DNA of 64,000 bases from Phytophthora quininea (Eukaryota; Oomycota; Peronosporomycetes; Peronosporales; Peronosporaceae): positions 62,001 to 126,000 of the forward strand of contig JAAVTG010000531.1 of NCBI GenBank assembly GCA_011947345.1, in the 5' to 3' direction. Of this stretch, positions 43,001 to 53,889 are shown one piece after another. The stretch's first letter is position 1. The number at the start of each line of letters is the position of its first letter. The position numbers were made by a program, and so were the translations under genes. The notes under the pieces were generated by a model. It ran no database searches, had not been told where the DNA came from, and was given only the letters and a program-made list of their open reading frames with translations.

Positions 43001-46000
43001 CGCATTTAAATCCAATCACGACATTCAAGTCATGATGGGCGGCGCTGCAGCTCTGCTACGGATCTTCTACGTGACTAAGTATGTCACGAAGCTCCAAGAG
43101 ATGGTTGAGTCTGTGACGGCCGTCGCTCTTACAGCCTTCCAGAGACGCCGAGCGCGGGAGCAGCTGAACCCACGCGAAGAAGACGTGGATAGGGCGAGCG
43201 TCGGTCGCCGACGGGTGGCCTCACTCGCATTTGCAGTAACTAATCGCCGCGAGATCGCGGGGCCGCGCGCAGTATTGTACCTGATGCGGGGCTCGTGCTG
43301 CTACATGAGCACGTCATGCACGTCATTGCCGTTGAAGAATATCCTGAATGAGCTGATTCATGGCGACGTGCATTCGTGCGACTTAGTCGCGACCAATGAA
43401 GGCGATTTCGTGCCGGTCTATCGCGCGGCATCTCTTCTTGATGACTACCGCTATCGGCCGCAATCACTTGACGGCGTGTGTCTGTACGAGTTTGTCATGA
43501 AGCACTTTCGGCGCAAGCGGACCAGAGTGACTTCTGCAGCATCATTGTTTGAGGCGGCTCACCCGCTTAGTAGCACTCACTGCGTCGGCACACACCAGAC
43601 TGACGCTGTTCCTGTCGTTGTCGGCGTCCGTATGCCGTATGTTGACGATGAGTCGTCGTTAAAGATATTAGTGAAGCGAAGCCAGTGCGCGTTGGTGCTC
43701 TTTCACGCCTTTCGAACACCGCAAGATCTCGTCTTTAATACAAGAGACGACAAGGCTTGGGTTGAAGCGTATCGACGTTGGGAGCCCGCGAGGTCGAGCT
43801 TCGTATGTCAAGTCATGGCAAACATGGATGACTTTTACTGCATCGAGAAGCAAGCAAAAGAGGTCGCAATTGCCGATGCAGGTGACGACTTTGTCGATGG
43901 ACCTAGTGGCGAAGATGACACCATGGGCACGCGTAGTGAAGTGGACAGCATGGGTAATGATGTCGGTGCTCGTGCGGAAACCGAAGATGGTCCACCGGAT
44001 GGTCAACATTGTCTGGTATCTGACAACAGTATGATTGAAAACGAGCTCCCGATATTTTGCACATCAACTCGAGGCAACGATACCGCCGTCTCGGACACGT
44101 TTCGCCCATTGCTCACGTCAGTTGCTGAGTCGGCGGCGAGCACGTTTGACTCTTTAAGCCAGTCGACCCAAACAGCAGACATCACGGTCGATGAGCTTAA
44201 ACAATGGCATGAGCGGTCGTCGACCGATGAAGCACCACCCTCCGAGACCTGCTACAGAGAAAACCCGACCGAAGTGATCCAGCTGCTCTCGAATGCGCTA
44301 GACCCGGCTGCCGCAGCATGGAAACCGAGCGATCAGCAGCAACCGCATTCGAATGTTACGTATTACGCGTCGATCACCGACGTCTCAAGAGCGTTCACGC
44401 TCAATCAACGCCAACACGCCGCCTTCGTAATAGTTGCAACAGCTCTGTTGCGACGGTTTCTGCGGCAGGAGCAAGCTGGGCTCGATCAAGCTAGTGGCAG
44501 AGGCTGCAGCAACACCCGCGACTTTGAATCCCAACTCCGTGATGATCAACTGCTCATGTTTCTCGGTGGTGCTGGTGGCACCGGGAAGAGCCGCGTCATT
44601 GATGCACTAAGCGAGTTCTGCGCGAGTTGGCATCGCGAACGCTCGCTCGTGAAGACAGCTCTGACAGGAAAGGCCGCCACGCTAATCGGCGCGCGCACAC
44701 TTACAAGCTTCCTCATTTGCGTTGAGCACGCAATCCAGGACAAGAATTTCGCTCCTCTTGATGCACTCGTTATTGACGAGGTCTCGATGATGACCAAGCT
44801 TGACTGGCTCAAGCTTGATAAGCTGCTGCGACGATATAAGCAACTACCCGGTGTCCCGTTCGGTGGCGTGCTCATCGTGCTTGTCGGTGACTTCCTGCAG
44901 ATGCCGCCTGTCGGTGGCGATTCCATTTTGTGGACCCCACGATCAAGTCGCGTCCAACCACAGCGGACATTGAGGGCTTTGAGCTCTGGCGACGATTCAA
45001 AAGTGTTGTCATGCTTGAAGAGTCAGTTCGCTTCCGCAACGACCCCGAGTGGGGCGACGGATGCTCAAAGGCGCGCATGGGTGAGTGGACGCCTGAGTTC
45101 GTCGCCATGATCAACAGCTGAGTCGTCAAGCTGGATGACGCCGATCTCACTTTGAACGCTGGCGTTTTTGTTACCCCCGAGAATGCAAAGCGCCTTGCCA
45201 TCAACAATGCGTTTATCACGCAGACGGCGACGCAGCTACCATCACAAGCGTTCCCGATACGCGTGGTCGCCAACTTTAAGGGTGCGCTGAATGCGCTCAG
45301 CCGCAGTGACGTCGCTTATGTGCTCAGCTTACCGGACAACCGCTTTGGGCGCTTGGCACCATACTTGGACTTGATCCCGGGCATGCCAGTCCAGGTCACG
45401 CAGAACGTCGGCACCGCGAAGGGCGTCGCCAACGGCATGCTTGGTACGCTTGAGAGCGTGCATTTTCCACGCGAGATGCCGACCACGTTCCAGCTCGTGC
45501 GAGATGGTGCGACCGGCATGATCGTGCAGCTCCCTAGTCAGTCGCCTGACTACGCACTGCTGCGTATTCCTCGACCGCGAGCCATGCCGATCCGTTCTGG
45601 TATGGATTCCGAGCTCTTTCCTGTGTTCTTTGCTACGGATACGTACAAGACGTCAAAGATTTCGCCCCCGCTGGCACCGGACGGTCAGCGTCACTATCTC
45701 GAAGTCAAGCTGCAACAATTCCCGTTCGTGTGCGCTGTTGGCTCCACAGTCTACAAGATGCAGGGCGAGACATTGCAATCCATGGTCGTTGTCGACTGGA
45801 AGTCAACCAACAATCTCATCAACAAGCCCCAGCAAAGTTACCTGCTCGTATCGCGGGTTACGAGCCGCAACGCATTCCACACGCTGACTCTGTTCACTCC
45901 CAAGTTAGTGAAGTGGTCAAAACCGCCTGCAAACGCATTAGCTGAGGAGACGCGGCTTAACGAACTCAGTGCTGTTACCATTGCTGGTTTGCAATGTTTT

Positions 46001-46027
46001 AACAGTGATACAGTACTGAACCGTTAG
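40088..46027 (+). pseudogene. Helitron replicase-helicase (RepHel), frame-interrupted
   Basis: Blocks in order: a basic start (MQRTDSAEEKQAERRHR), a Cys-rich DUF6570-like region, the Helitron-like N domain (MFPHLFPFGRG, ALFVTLTPN), the HUH motif GTLHAHFLLW near 42130, the Tyr motif FYVTKYVTK near 43070, and a PIF1-type helicase with GGAGGTGKS near 44570, IDEVSMM near 44775 and GDFLQMPPVGG near 44890. The end reads PIRVVANFKG, LLVSRVTSRNAFH and a TAG near 46025. Frames change near 41060, 41850, 42075, 42480 and 44925, and a TGA stands at 45119-45121. Some changes may be base-calling errors as elsewhere here; the TGA is harder to explain that way. All catalytic motifs are present, so the element could be younger than it looks. 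Confidence 0.85.
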
Positions 46028-46353
46028 ACAGCTAAGTCCCCTGTGCGTCGTTGCATGAACTAAACTTTCGTGCAATTCCAGCACCGCAGATGGTTATCGA
46101 TGGTAAAACGTGTCCACAATGTGACTCCATCATGGCTCTGAAATCCATCGTCGATGCCATCGCATCGCATACTTGTAGCAAGGTCATCAGAATGTATTGA
46201 CTGTCGTGCTCGTCGCCGCTGCTGCGCCCACGTCGTAACCGCAGCCATAGCCGTCTGTTGTGGTGGCGATCGCGCTGCTCAAAGAACCGCTCAACGTCGA
46301 CAGCTTATACGATGCTCAGTGCTGTTACCATTGCTGGTTTGCAATGTTTTAAC
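45965..46353 (+). repeat. 39-bp perfect direct repeat flanking 311 bp at the Helitron 3' end
   Basis: The bases at 45965-46003 recur identically at 46315-46353. The first copy encodes the last residues of the helicase (LSAVTIAGLQCFN) and is followed by a short tail and stop. The second copy, read in the same frame, would continue into another tail (ASESRATEKC onward) before its own stop. The 311 bp between them shows no gene. The region looks like a local duplication that supplied an alternative 3' end, or a rearrangement or assembly effect. Confidence 0.9.
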
Positions 46354-46620
46354 GCTTCCGAAAGTCGAGCGACTGAGAAGTGTGCGCGAGTTCAAGTGAT
46401 GTGGCATGTTGCGCGACGGTAAGAGATGTTTTGTGAATGTCGTTCGATGACGTGACAAGCTTTTGGGGCCCCAACGAAAGTTCTACGAACTTCGAATTCT
46501 TTTTCTATCGGTTAATTCGTATTCATTTTCAGCCAATCATAGTCCATAATTTTTAGTTTCTCTCAGCCCCACAAACCCATTACGCGTACAGACGTGTAAG
46601 TTCGAAGGTAGCTTCCTCCC

Positions 46621-46647
46621 CGCACAGTCTCACCCCTGTACTGTGCG
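46621..46647 (+). other. Perfect 8-bp hairpin, candidate Helitron 3' structure
   Basis: cgcacagt at 46621-46628 pairs with actgtgcg at 46640-46647 across an 11-base loop. Helitrons usually end in such a hairpin a few bases before CTRR. Here the nearest CTAG is 37 bp downstream (46685), farther than usual, so this is only a candidate. Confidence 0.4.
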
Positions 46648-46700
46648 CGCGGGGGATAGCGTATCATGCGTGCCCCAATGAAGGACTAGCAGTACTAGGA

Positions 46701-49618
46701 GCAGAGGCTCCCTTGCAAGTGTGTTTCTATTCTACTGAGTGTTTTCTCGATTATGAACGTGAGAGTGGAGTGTTGCATACTATGATTACGAGAGTGAGGA
46801 CCGTGAGGGTGTGGATGACGAACCAGATAGGGAAGTTGTGGTAGTTCAAGGGAATCACTGCCATAAGATCTATGCGTACATGTTTCAAGGAAAGGTATTG
46901 CGTAAGTCTACGCATATGTCTGAGCGTGCTGGACAAAAAAGTGTGGAGTTCCTCGTCAAACTTTTAGGGGTTGGAAAAATATAGAGAGGCGATATTTGCT
47001 TACTGGTGCTCTGGAAATGGAAGTCGCAACGCATTGAGCTTAAATGCAGGAAACCGTTCGCCGAAGAGCTGGTAACATTCATGAAGGACCTAGGGGGAGG
47101 GGGAGATCAGTTTAAAAAAATCCAATAATTTTCTAACTTGTATTGTAGCCACTATTCATGGCTCATCTTGTGAACTTGACAGGGTTCAGCACCACAGCTG
47201 ACTGACGGCTTACCACGTCTAACGAGAGTTTCGCCATGTTGATAAAGCTGCTGCAACGTTTTGCCCAGCGCCACATATTCTACCAGCGTACACCGCATCA
47301 CGGAGGCGTTCGTAGGCGCTGGGAACGTCTTTGTTATCTAAATTTCATTGATCGGGTTCGCTGCAAATTTTATTTAGCTGAATTATTGCTAAAATGCGAC
47401 GAGTTTAGTGCTGGATTTTGGCAATCCAACGTACAATGCTCACTGAGCAACATGTACGACATATATGAGACAGGAACTTGTATTACATCCCCCAGCGTAT
47501 TTGGCCCATTCGAGGCTAGTCGTCAAAACTCTGTACCTTACTCAAGCACTTTGTTCACTTGATTGCGGTGATGTATTTTCTCTGGAACGACACCTGCAAA
47601 CTACAAGCCAAATTGGACTGTGTTAAGGAAATTATGAGTGGATCTTATCCCAAAATCTACCATCTGTACCATTTCTATACCTGCTACGACTTGGCTGTAT
47701 CCACATTCTCTTGGACCTATGCTTCGTGTGACGGCTTCAGATCTGGGCTGGTCCCCTTTGGTGAACTGTGTTGTCTCCACTGGGATCTGAATGTGCCGCA
47801 TCAACCGTCTGATCAGTTCCACTTGTCACTTCGGCGTCGATTGTACCTTGATCCACTATTGAATGTGTACAGCATAGAGTTCAGCTGATCACGGATCATC
47901 GGAGTCGCCGCCCCATCAGTCGGTGTATGGGAGCAGTGGAGGCGGGTTTTGACATATCCCGCTACACTACAATGGCATCCACAAAGGCTGTTCTGTCTAG
48001 CGTACGAGACGCCGCGACGAAGACGGCCCCAACACTTCAACCTGTTCAAAATTCCATACACAAAGATCAGCCAAGCGAGTATGCCGTCGATCTCAACCAT
48101 GACAAGCACCGACCTGTCCGAGCACCCTTGCCACGTCGAAGGCAGACTAGTGGACGAGCGTGAAGAGCCCCCCAATGCTCACAGCGGTTGCCGCGCTATG
48201 AACGCCGCCCGAAAACAAGTTTTGCCTAAGTGATCTGGGATGTCCCAAATTTTATATTTGGAACTGCAACACTCTAAATCTGCAATGATCTCAGAGCTCG
48301 TTTTCGCATGGCCAGTCCTCGCAACCAACGTATTTGGCGAAGTGACGAGAACACTGGAGGCACCAAAATCTGAAGCTTTTTTTTTTAGGTAGCACGTAGG
48401 ATTTAATGTCGTGTGAATTGCCATTGGTCATTTTGATGTGCAAATGGATTGTTGATACGCAGTCCGTATCCAGCGGAGATTCGGCCTCAGATCCCACCGT
48501 CGGACGCAAGAGCTGCAATGCCCGCGTGAAGGTATCCGCGCTCGCGAGGCACTGCTCATTCGGGCTTTCGCCAGCAACAAAGCAAAGTGAATTCAGTAAT
48601 ACACTGTATTTGCTTTCTTTTGATGGTATCGCCTTAAACTAAGAGTTGTGGTACTGCTAATGGCTCGTACGAAACAGATAAAGAAGATGTATACTGGTGG
48701 CCCCTAAGAAGCAGCTGGCTGTGCGCGCGGGCTATATAGTTCTCTCCACATCATAAAGCAGCGACTGCTTCGACAAACTGCAGCTTTCATGTCTGTGGCG
48801 TGTCAAGTTGGGACATCGATGCCGTGCCGATGGACTGTGATTGCAGCGCGCCAAGGCTTCAAGAAAGGAATTGACTAGTCAACGGAGCACAGCAGCAATT
48901 GCTACGGCTCTAAAAAGACAGCAATCCTTTTCAAATTGTGTAAGTCTTCTTGCAAAGGCAACAAACAACGAAGAATACCCCATGTTGCGACGGTGACCTG
49001 GTCGCTCAAGTCAGTTGGACACTGCTGAAGTTTGGCAGCGACGGATGCTGCGAAAGGTGAAGGAAGACAGGGACAAGCGGCAGCGAAAGGGACTCAGGAA
49101 AGAAGGAATAGTATGCTGTAGCTTGTATGCATGTTTGTAGCATGAGGCGTGGAGCCTCAGAGTTGAATCCGCACTGGACAGTGCAAGTGGAAGCAGGAGG
49201 AGCTGCTGCAGAAGAAACAAGTTAGCAAAACAGTTCAAACTACTCCTCTCGACTCTCACGTACCTGCGGGAGCTGCTCTTGCCGCGATCGAACACCTCAA
49301 GAAGATGTGACCGATTATGACGACCAAGTGCTTGAGAGAATGCAAATTGGATTCTGAACAAACTCTGAGCTACTCGCTACTCACTGCCAAGCCTCCTCCG
49401 CCCTGTGGCGATGGAGCCGTGCTCTCGTGGCTATGGAGCCGTCTTGGAACTGCAGCACACAGCTCTTGTTGAAGATGCAAAACAGCAGAGATTGTCCTCT
49501 TCGGTTCGTTTTGAATGAGCAGGGATTCAGTAGAGGTCCCCTTGATTCAGCCGAGATTCCATGCTCATCCAGCAGACAAGTTCCTTGATACAAAGTACGC
49601 ATATTTCCAGGCTCTCGC
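46701..49618. other. Gene-poor region
   Basis: Nearly 3 kb without a gene I can support. A plus-strand frame at 47236-47562 and a small one at 47981-48163 (starting MASTKAVLSSVRDAA) are open but resemble nothing and have no splice context. The stretch 49381-49618 has coding-like plus-strand sequence (WNCSTQLLLKMQNSRD) that might belong to the PH-domain gene that follows. Confidence 0.4.
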
Positions 49619-50229
49619 GTGCCTGGCGTTCGTGTTGAAGATTCAAATGACTTCGGTTTGAATTCACGGCGGTTGAGTTCATCTCCACACGCCACACCGA
49701 TAGAGCTATCTTCGTACAGCACGGTTCGTAGTGATCTTGTGTCGGTGCTGCCAGAGTATCATGCCGAACATCAACCAAGTAAACTTGATGGTGTCCCGTT
49801 GCAGCATTCAAGGTACCAAGGACTCGTCGAGTATCTTAATCGGCTTTACGAAACCACGCCAGGAAAGGATACCAACATCCAAAGCTTATTGGTGGCATTG
49901 AAAAATCTATGCCACCTGCAGCGTCGCCACGTACAACGGCATTAAATCAGAGCGGTCCTGCTTCATCGACGTCAAAGGATTTAGTCGACTGGCTTATTTG
50001 GAGCAACGAATCCAGCTATGGAGTAGGTCTACGCGACGGAATGCTGATCATGACCGTGAAGGACGACAGCTCTGGTCATTCGTTGACTGCTTTTTCCATC
50101 GATACGAGCGCGCATGAATGGTTCCGGTTCGAAGCACGAGATAGTGTAGAGAAGCGCATGTGGATCCAGTTCATTCATGTTGCACTGGACACTGTACTGG
50201 CACATATTTTGCTGACAGAAGAACAGTAA
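49619..50229 (+). CDS. PH-domain-like protein fragment
   Basis: A coding stretch with one frame break at the A run near 49900 (one added A joins VALK to KSMPPAASPR). The first 100 residues are polar (SKLDGVPLQHSRYQG, YLNRLYETTPGKD). The C-terminal half reads like the second half of a pleckstrin-homology domain: WLIWSNESSYGVGL, LIMTVKDDSSGHS, EWFRFEARDSVEKRMWIQF, with the conserved tryptophan in the last helix, and stops at 50229. PH domains bind phosphoinositides or proteins. No start codon is convincing, so this is probably an internal or 3' part of a larger gene. Coding traces continue downstream, so the stop itself may result from an error. Confidence 0.5.
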
Positions 50230-50323
50230 ACCGATCGAGGAGCTCAAACCCCAGGTGTGAAAGGTTTTTGCTGCTACAATTGGGTTTGAATGGTCTGCAG
50301 AACGCCGAGAAGGTCCTACCCCA

Positions 50324-50760
50324 TTGAAGAACGTTTTGTCGTTTTTTCCGACATTGCCGTCCCGGCGAGATCTCTGGTTGGAAACGTTTGGTAGTCGCAT
50401 CGACTTGACGAGAGGTGGAGCTTTACTTGCAGACGAGAAGCTTATGATGAAGTTGGATCGTGAAGATGAAGAAGTGCTCCAAGAAGTTGATACTGCCAAA
50501 ACAAAAGAGCAGCGATGAGAGTGACGAAAATGATGAAACGGAGATAGACCAATTCGCACACTTGGCAGCTCCAAGAGGGCGGTAGCCGACGTGGACACTG
50601 TGCTTGCCAAGAAAGACGAGCTGGGTCTCAAAGTGGACGTCAAAGGTTTTCGACAAAGCGTATGCTGACCTCGGAGGAAACAGCTCAGTGGCTGCAGGCA
50701 GCATGGATTGGATTTTGTGCGTGCCGAGCGATCTCTGAGTATAACTGAGAGAGCCTTCAC
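50324..50760 (+). other. Coding traces between PH genes
   Basis: Several plus-strand blocks in alternating frames look like protein: NVLSFFPTLPSRRDLWLETF, GGALLADEKLMMKLDREDEE, and further on VDVKGFDKAYADLGG and SMDWILCVPSDL. They are not linked by recognisable splice sites. They may be part of one long frame-broken PH-domain gene spanning 49.6-52 kb, or a decaying copy. No family recognised. Confidence 0.35.
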
Positions 50761-51131
50761 GCGTGAAGTGGCAGCACATTTAGGTTTTCACGCCTTGCTG
50801 TCTTGACGTCGAAATGAAAAGTGAGTAAGATTGAAAAGAGAGATTAGCTAGCTGCCTTCCGGCTCCCGGTCCTGCAGCGGCGTCTTCTCCAAAGGGTCGC
50901 TCGGTACGCAATCTGGCAGTGCACTACGTAAACCTCCGGCCTTGTCAGCGCTCGCAGCGTGCACTCACCGCGTGCCACGTCGTCCTCGCAGACTTGTAAT
51001 GCTAGTGCTTGGCCAGGAATTGATATGCATCGGTGACGAACTGCGTTTGCTGCTTTTCATGCGAGGCATCCCTCGGATTACTAGCAGCCTGACGGTTTGC
51101 AAATTCACCGTCAACAGCACATTTAGCTGTC

Positions 51132-51976
51132 ACTGCAGCAAATTCTGGTACGGATGATGACAGTAGCGTCGTTGTTACTTCGGAAGCGAGGACCCAAGGA
51201 TATCTACGAGTTCGCCATCATAACTTGGGGTCCATTCGGCGAGATCGGTTTGTAATCCTTGAAGACAGTCGTCTAGCAGTGCATAACGACCCTGAAGAAG
51301 CGGCCGTTGACAAAGTTAACGATAAAAGTTTGGCGAGCAATGCGTTGGAAAACGTGAATGGGGGTGGAGCAATGAAATCCTGCGTTTACAAGCATCAGTC
51401 TGAAAGGAACAGGCTTTCGGGGCGAAACGAGCAGTGGCGTATACTTGGAGTGCATTGCTTCGAGTGAAGAGGGCGCTACTCGCTGGAAAAACGCTGCCTC
51501 AGCCACCACGACGAAGCAAACCTCCGATGCCATGGCATCACGCGACATTACACTGCCATTTATCGCTGGTGCACGCACGGAAGGCTACATCAAGCTGAAC
51601 TAGAGAAATCGATCAAGATGAAATGTCTGGAGCAATGGAGAACTCGCTACTGCGTCATCATGTGCTCGCACTGGCTGGTGTACGCAAACCAATAGCAAGC
51701 CATCTCGTCGGGGAAGCGCCCACGCCAGTGGCAGTGTACGAGCTTCTCGGTGTCGTTCCCGTTCACAATAATGAAGACGAGAAATCGGTCGGCAGCTTTT
51801 GGTTTCATGTGCTTCCAGGTCGACAGGTGAAGTTCAAAGTTCGTTCGAGTTTGGAGCGTAAGCGATGGCTGGAAGACGAACTGAATAGCCAAGCCAAAAC
51901 CAACGAAGACCTCGCTCGATCAGCAAGAGATCGCGAAGACAAACAGGTAGCTCGGGACGCAGGAAATGAAGAGTGA
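51132..51976 (+). CDS. Tandem PH-domain protein, frame-broken
   Basis: Two PH domains can be read through about four frame changes. PH1: GYLRVRHHNLGSIRRDRFVIL and LAVHNDPEE, ending with VYLECIASSEEGATRWKNAA (near 51437-51496), which has the C-terminal helix tryptophan. PH2: TEGYIKL near 51577, KMKCLEQWRTRYCVI near 51617, then YELLGVVPVHNNED, FWFHVLPGRQVKFKVRSS and LERKRWLEDELN with the helix tryptophan. The tail to the stop at 51976 is highly charged. Start not determined. It directly precedes a membrane protein on the same strand (start 52293). Joint expression or fusion of the PH and membrane parts is possible but unproven. Confidence 0.55.
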
Positions 51977-52292
51977 GGCTCGACGGACGTCGGCTTGCTC
52001 TTTCAAGTGCGTCCCAGTCAACTCGAACGGCTTTGTCTCGAAGCGCGGCGGCGCCACTAGGAATTCCAGGCTTCCCGTCCACTGCTGCTGCTTTCAACCC
52101 GCAATATACGTGCGACAACTAGGCTTAGCCGACTAGCGCAGTCGAAATGGATACAGTCATCCACTTCAGCAGTGTCCACAAAGAAGAAATCCGTTACCGC
52201 ACCCTGTGCGACTCTCGGCGAGCTAGCTTCACACCCCAAGGATATTCCGCCTACAATCTCTTCTGCACTTACCAACTCGCTCCGCTTTGACC

Positions 52293-53134
52293 ATGAAGAG
52301 CCCCGCGGTCGAGCAGCACTGCGACGTCATCTACCACCGCTACCCGAGCACAGACTTTGACGATGCACAAAGCCCATTCCGACGGCTCTAGCAGTCGAGC
52401 CAGAAGCCACCGAAGATGAGGAAGCCAGTTGTCGACAAGTTCCTCAGACGCCTCCCAGCCACATCGAGCCCCTGGACACTTCCCGTCGCTGTTTCTGCGG
52501 CCGACTCGGTCGACTGCTGGTCTTCCACTTGCTAAACGCAGTGTTGGGTCTTGGTGGCGCCATCTTCGTGATCGTGATGGTCCCATTAAGTGTTGGACTT
52601 GTCGTACTGTTTGGTGTGGGGATCGTCCTGTTCCAAGTCACTGCTGCTGCGGTGGAGCTGCTGGCAAAGGCCGACATCGGTCTGGCCAACCTGATAACAA
52701 CAGACCAGAAGCTGCACAAGGCCTTTGGCGTCCAGAGCGGCTTCTCCACGAACAACGGCTGCAGTACCTGTACTGCGAGACTACTGTTCCTGTCTCCTCG
52801 GATGTTGCTGGTGATGGTCTACTTCGCTACCGCCAAGTTGGCTACAGGCATGTTAAGTTTGATCGCCATGGCGTGGGGACTTGTGCTCCCTATTGCAGCT
52901 CTTTGCGGAGATGCAGATGTCATCGGGTATGAACACCACTCCGGAACGTACGTCGTGGTGGTGCTAATTGGCTGGGTGATTGGGATGCTGTGCATTGTGC
53001 TCGTCCCCAAACCTTCCATTGCACTTACGAAATGGGCGTGCGCAGGGCATGGAGTCGAGAGCGAGATTTACTCGGCGAAAGCGCCGACGGACACTCCAAT
53101 TACGGACCTGGAAGCTTCTCAAGCTACCATGTAG
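52293..53134 (+). CDS. Multi-spanning membrane protein, family member B
   Basis: From the ATG at 52293 (MKSPAVEQHCDVIYHRY) the frame changes once near 52370 (one base in CAAAGCCC joins DDAQ to IPTALAVEPE) and then runs to the TAG at 53134. Hydrophobic segments include LLVFHLLNAVLGLGGAIFVI, SVGLVVLFGVGIVLF, LATGMLSLIAMAWGLVLPI and YVVVVLIGWVIGMLCIVLV. Between helices is LLAKADIGLANLI, matching the NADVRLANFI loop of member A at 15 kb. The C-terminal tail is polar (DTPITDLEASQATM), like the tail of A (GVPITPVPDSS). Four to five helices are likely. It has no recognised Pfam family, transporter motif or catalytic motif. Confidence 0.7.
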
Positions 53135-53328
53135 CGAAGTAAATATTTTCTGGTAGTCGTTATATTTCACTCACATCCTTTTGACGGATTTTTGCATCAT
53201 AACTCAAGGTGTTGGTAAGAATGTCTAGATAGCTCCCATTGTATTTTCCAGACGAGAACCTCTCTGGTGTCAGAGTCACCGATCCTTTGTTCTGTCCGAC
53301 ACCCGAATTGCTTAATCACACCAGATAA

Positions 53329-53766
53329 ATAGCTGGAGCTTGCGTTGGTACGACTAAACTTGTCAATCCCAGCGAGAGCCTTCTAACCAACGTAAAGCAA
53401 CAGTTTCCCCATAGTCGCCTCGAAATTCTCAACACCGACGCCAGACTAAAAAGCCTCCCGTTCTTGACGGAGTGGACTTTCAATGGCAACGTTGAGTTAC
53501 GCGAATTCAGGTCGAATGTCGCTCTCGATTATCATGTCCACAAATTCATCTTTGAAGTAAAACTCACAATGGAAGAACAAGAAACAACCATCTACATTTT
53601 GATGCTCCACACCAGAAGGTCGGCAAGAGATGTCTGCATCGTACAGGACAATCGAGGTCAATTCGGCTTGTTGTGTCAATATCGTGGGGACACAATCCGT
53701 CGCTTGTTGGAAGATACCGGTATCCATCTTGGCTCGAAGTCGACGGAGTCGTTGCTAGAAAAATAA
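53329..53766 (+). CDS. Hypothetical uninterrupted frame, no start codon seen
   Basis: The frame is open for about 145 codons to a TAA at 53766, with mixed alpha/beta composition: SESLLTNVKQQFPHSRLEIL, LPFLTEWTFNGNVELREF, HKFIFEVKLTMEEQE and NRGQFGLLCQYRGDTIRRLL. The first in-frame ATG comes late (at MEEQ), so this is probably an exon whose 5' part I could not find, or a leftover domain. It lies between two members of the membrane-protein family on the same strand. Family not recognised. Confidence 0.4.
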   Translation: MAGACVGTTKLVNPSESLLTNVKQQFPHSRLEILNTDARLKSLPFLTEWTFNGNVELREFRSNVALDYHVHKFIFEVKLTMEEQETTIYILMLHTRRSARDVCIVQDNRGQFGLLCQYRGDTIRRLLEDTGIHLGSKSTESLLEK

Positions 53767-53889
53767 TTGGAAATGAACTGATTGATGGCATTTGCGATGA
53801 TCCTCAATCAAAACGTGATCGACTCCATCAGTACGAGAATATGAATTCATGTCATTGGAGTTTTCCTGTCGTAGCGGTCAAGTGAAGAA

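Larger units (their letters stand above)
39590..46700 (+). mobile_element. Helitron (rolling-circle transposon), ends not determined
   Basis: Autonomous-type Helitron identified by its fused Rep (HUH endonuclease) and PIF1-like helicase at 40088-46027. The limits given are approximate: the left limit precedes a 2 x 201 bp tandem repeat, and the right limit follows a hairpin at 46621-46647 and two CTAG strings at 46685 and 46695. I could not find the canonical 5' TC or a 3' CTRR directly behind a hairpin, so the true ends could lie elsewhere. Confidence 0.6.

Noticed and set aside
45119..45121. TGA in the Helitron helicase as selenocysteine or readthrough
   Set aside because: No SECIS-like structure was sought successfully and no Helitron uses selenocysteine; a nonsense mutation or base error is simpler.
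47236..47888. Two adjacent plus-strand frames as genes
   Set aside because: They lack start context, splice sites, domain similarity and consistent composition, so I list the region as gene-poor.
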